Positions 61,601 to 64,000 of a stretch of 64,000 nt of DNA are shown piece after piece; the first letter of the stretch is position 1, and each line of letters starts with the position of its first letter. The stretch lies in assembly GCA_947259725.1 (NCBI GenBank), contig CAMYNM010000008.1, positions 124,001 through 188,000 of the forward strand. Reading direction: 5' to 3'. Position numbers and translations under genes: made by a program. A model generated the notes under the pieces. The model had not been told where the DNA came from, ran no database searches, and saw only the letters and a program-made list of their open reading frames with translations. The stretch is from CALZIK01 sp945787635 (GTDB lineage Bacteria > Acidobacteriota > Thermoanaerobaculia > Multivoradales > JAHEKO01).

Positions 61601-62827
61601 CTATCTCGGCCCGACTTGGCTCAGCATACTGAAAAGTGGCAGATACACCGAAACCAGCAGAGTCGCGACGATGATGCCCATCAGCACCAACATCACCGGC
61701 TCGACGAGAACCAAAATCCTTTCGAGAAGCGTATCGACCTCCTCGTCCAGAAAATCGGAGGCGTTGCTGAGCATCACGTCCAAGCTGCCCGTCTCTTCGC
61801 CAACCTTGGTCATCTCGATCACGATCTCGGGGCTCTCGCCGGCCTCCTCGAGCGCCCGGTGGAGAGCAACTCCCTCGCGCACCTTTGGGACCATTGGCGT
61901 TAAGACGCCACGGATGTACGCGTTTCCGACCGCGGAGATCGAGTCCTCGAGCGCTGGCACCACGGGAATGCCGCCGGCGAGAAGAGTCGACAACGAGCGG
62001 GCGAACTCGGACATCGCCAGCCGTCGAAAGATCGCGCCCAGGATGGGAACTTTGAGCTTCGTTCGATCGAAAACCCGCTCTCCCGCGGGCGAGTTCGACC
62101 AACGCTTGGCCACCACCACGATGGTCGCAAGCACCGCGGCGACCGGTATCCAGTTGGCGCTCATGAAACGAGAAAGCCCAAGGGTCATCCTGGTGAGCAG
62201 GGGCAGTTCGGAATTGAGCGCCGAGAAAAACTCCGAGAACTTCGGCACGACGTAGATCGTCATGACCGCGATGAGCATGATCGAAAGACCGACCAGGACC
62301 GCCGGATAGACCAGGGCCGACACGATCTTGCGACGAGCTTCGGTCAAGAGCTTGAGGTAGCGAACGAAACGACGCACCACGGTTTCGAGCTCGCCGCTGC
62401 GCTCGCCCGCTTTGAGGGTCGCCGGGAAAAGAGTCGGTAGAACTTCGGCGTGCTTGCCGAAGGCCGCCGAGAGCTCGGCTCCGTCCTGCACCTGCAACAC
62501 GACGTCCTCGAGGACCTCGCGCAGCAGCGGCTCGCGTTGCCGTTCCGCCATCAGCTTGAGCCCCTGCAACACCGGCAGACCCGAGCGCAACAAGGCCGCA
62601 AACTCCTGGTTGAACACCAGCAGGGCCTCGTCGGGGACCCTTTTCTTACTGCTCGAAAACGACGGCCACACCACGCTCGGAAGCAGCCGTAAACCCCGAC
62701 GGCGGATCTTCAGAATATGGTATCCGCGGCGCTCCAACTCGGACCGCACGGCGAGCTCGGAGCGGCCGTCGTGCGTCTCGTGGACGATCTGTCCCTCCGT
62801 GTCACCCAGCGTGCAAACGAACTGCAT
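61601..62827 (-). CDS. Inner-membrane platform protein GspF/PilC
   Basis: A 408-aa polytopic protein with two T2SF repeats. VFNQEFAALLRSGLPVLQGL and FPATLKAGERSGELETVVRR belong to the first; FARSLSTLLAGGIPVVPALE and MTKVGEETGSLDVMLSNASD to the second. Three transmembrane helices. ATG 62827 starts the protein with MQFVCTLGDTEGQIV; longer starts are a shadow of the next gene. Confidence 0.92.
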   Translation of the reverse strand: MQFVCTLGDTEGQIVHETHDGRSELAVRSELERRGYHILKIRRRGLRLLPSVVWPSFSSSKKRVPDEALLVFNQEFAALLRSGLPVLQGLKLMAERQREPLLREVLEDVVLQVQDGAELSAAFGKHAEVLPTLFPATLKAGERSGELETVVRRFVRYLKLLTEARRKIVSALVYPAVLVGLSIMLIAVMTIYVVPKFSEFFSALNSELPLLTRMTLGLSRFMSANWIPVAAVLATIVVVAKRWSNSPAGERVFDRTKLKVPILGAIFRRLAMSEFARSLSTLLAGGIPVVPALEDSISAVGNAYIRGVLTPMVPKVREGVALHRALEEAGESPEIVIEMTKVGEETGSLDVMLSNASDFLDEEVDTLLERILVLVEPVMLVLMGIIVATLLVSVYLPLFSMLSQVGPR

Positions 62828-62831
62828 CCGG

Positions 62832-63548
62832 TTACCTGTTCTCTGCCGTTTCGGCGACGCGCTCGGAGAGGCACTCGATGACGAGCATGAGAGCCGTGTC
62901 GCTGGCCTCGGTCGGAGCCAGGCCAAGGACCATGGGCTTCTCGAGGTCGAGGTTGAGGTTGGCGTGGATCAACGGCTCAAAATCGCCGTCGCGGCTGCGC
63001 GAGAGGCGAAACCCTTCGAGGGCAGCCCGTTCGCCGGCCAGAAGGTGTCGCAGCCGAAAGTCCACTCGATAGGTGTCGCCGATATCGTGAACCACCGCCA
63101 TGCCGTTCTCGAGCCGCAGCTCCGATCCCGCGAGTAGCGAGTAGCTCTCGTACTTGAGCAGCTCGCGCAAGCGCGCCAGCACACCAGCGGGCAACTCAGG
63201 CGTGGGACCGGAGCTCATCGCGGTGGGCTCGGCTCGAATGAGCTGCACCCGGATACGCAGGGGATCGAACGGGTGATCGAAAGCTCGAAGACGCGGTCGA
63301 ATCAATTGCAGCACGCCTTCGGTGTCGCGAATCACCAGGGCGTTGCCGCTCGGTTGAAGCTCCACGGCTCCACGACTCGACAAAAGGGGCAGCACGAGCT
63401 CGAGGGCCTCCGATGCGCCTCGATGCTGAAGGTTGTAGGCGTACGCCACAAGTGGCGGCGAGTCCTGGGCCTGTTGCGCCACTGCGGCGAGCGGCGCCAG
63501 CACGAGCAGAGCCGCCGCACAGGCGGTGCTAGAGATCCAGGGTCTCAT
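62832..63548 (-). CDS. Exported protein with secretin N-domain-like fold
   Basis: A 238-aa protein with a signal peptide (residues about 1-24, ending AAVAQ). YAYNLQHRGASEALELVLPL and NALVIRDTEGVLQLIRPRLR read like the N-type repeats of secretins, with no channel domain. It could line or gate the secretin, or be a remnant of one. It overlaps the anti-sigma-like gene by 20 bp. Confidence 0.65.
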   Translation of the reverse strand: MRPWISSTACAAALLVLAPLAAVAQQAQDSPPLVAYAYNLQHRGASEALELVLPLLSSRGAVELQPSGNALVIRDTEGVLQLIRPRLRAFDHPFDPLRIRVQLIRAEPTAMSSGPTPELPAGVLARLRELLKYESYSLLAGSELRLENGMAVVHDIGDTYRVDFRLRHLLAGERAALEGFRLSRSRDGDFEPLIHANLNLDLEKPMVLGLAPTEASDTALMLVIECLSERVAETAENR

Positions 63549-63999
63549 GCACCACCATCACCAGAGCAAAATCATCCTCGCCGAGCTCGTAGACCCGGGC
63601 CGCGGCCGGAGCCACAGCGCCGATCGCCGGCAGGGAAACGCCGGCACGACCGCCGGCCTCTTGCGGCGCGGCTTCAGCCGCTGCCTGCAACCGCGCCTCC
63701 GGTGCACCCGGCGATTCCGCCGTCCGATCGGCTCCCGAACGGATCGAGAGGAGACCCGCCATCGTGCCCAGCGCCAGCAGTCCCCCGACCGCGGCGGCTC
63801 GCCAGCCCCGGCGTACCGGCGCGATCGCCCCCTCGATCTCGCGAAGCCGGCCGGCGTCACCGAGACTGCGCTCGAGCCGGGCAATCTCGGCGGCCGTGAA
63901 CCCGGCGTCCGGCAGGCGGCGCACCGCCCAGCTCGGATCGAGCAGGAAGGCCCGCTCGGCGCAACTCGCGCAGGTCGCAAAATGCCCCTCGGCACGGGC
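63529..63999 (-). CDS. Anti-sigma-factor-like zinc-finger membrane protein (5' end outside window)
   Basis: The frame is open to the window edge. At the N-terminal side it encodes HFATCASC, the H-x3-C-x2-C motif of putative zinc-finger anti-sigma factors, then one transmembrane helix (AAAVGGLLALGTMAGLL) and an Ala-rich exported region ending in YELGEDDFALVMVVHETLDL. A start at GTG 63924 would remove the zinc finger, so the gene very probably begins upstream. A sigma-factor partner is expected beyond 64000. If so, the pilus operon may be under its control. Confidence 0.7.
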   Translation of the reverse strand, partial: ARAEGHFATCASCAERAFLLDPSWAVRRLPDAGFTAAEIARLERSLGDAGRLREIEGAIAPVRRGWRAAAVGGLLALGTMAGLLSIRSGADRTAESPGAPEARLQAAAEAAPQEAGGRAGVSLPAIGAVAPAAARVYELGEDDFALVMVVHETLDL

Positions 64000-64000
64000 C

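Overview
This window is a GC-rich bacterial chromosome segment, almost fully coding, with no insertion sequence, phage, CRISPR array or rRNA. It looks like an uncultured member of the Acidobacteriota, perhaps the Thermoanaerobaculia. The evidence is two adjacent GWxTD/VWFA-type secreted proteins (a family combination typical of that phylum), a secretin with a C-terminal cohesin-like domain, and a diderm gene set (secretin, SurA-like chaperones, meso-DAP-type MurE). The phylum assignment is inference. No phylogenetic marker was aligned.

Layout. 1-19.5 kb holds housekeeping genes in short operons: the 3' end of a lytic transglycosylase, a SurA-N-like protein, a two-gene glutamine-dependent NAD synthetase plus rsmI, mnmA-iscS (tRNA 2-thiolation), the GWxTD/VWA pair with maf, trmJ-eda-hypothetical-gpmI, a macrodomain protein, argS, a DUF3052 protein and a membrane-anchored coiled-coil protein. 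19.5-25.8 kb (minus strand) is a tightly coupled cassette: a coiled-coil protein, an SPFH protein with a zinc ribbon, three zinc-ribbon proteins of one paralogous type (two membrane-bound), and a fused alpha-beta E1 2-oxoacid dehydrogenase. It resembles the Bacillus ydjGHI membrane module and is the least understood region here.

25.8-41.2 kb (minus strand) is the division and cell-wall (dcw) cluster: mraZ-rsmH-ftsL-ftsI-murE-mraY-murD-ftsW-murG-murC-ftsQ-ftsA-ftsZ, then a VanZ-like gene. murF, murB and ddl are missing from their usual places. Upstream of mraZ there is a readable promoter overlapped by four TGG-type MraZ boxes at exact 10-bp spacing. 41.2-46.6 kb is mfd followed by two parvulin-type peptidyl-prolyl isomerases. 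46.7-52.5 kb holds a CPA2 antiporter, eno-ftsB, the initiator tRNA with its own promoter and terminator, and a four-gene operon yqgE-holin-like-nth-SDR, followed by convergent dut.

52.9-64 kb (minus strand) is a hybrid type IV pilus/type II secretion operon: an anti-sigma-like zinc-finger protein (cut by the window edge), a short secretin-domain-like protein, GspF/PilC, GspE/PilB, PilM, PilN, PilO, PilP-like proteins, a secretin and three pilin-like proteins. The annotated secretin start has a good ribosome binding site but no signal peptide.

Two expression features recur. Many neighbouring genes share NTGA start/stop overlaps, often with GTG or TTG starts. Several operon-first genes have no Shine-Dalgarno sequence but carry a TANNNT hexamer 6-10 nt before the start codon, which suggests leaderless transcripts.
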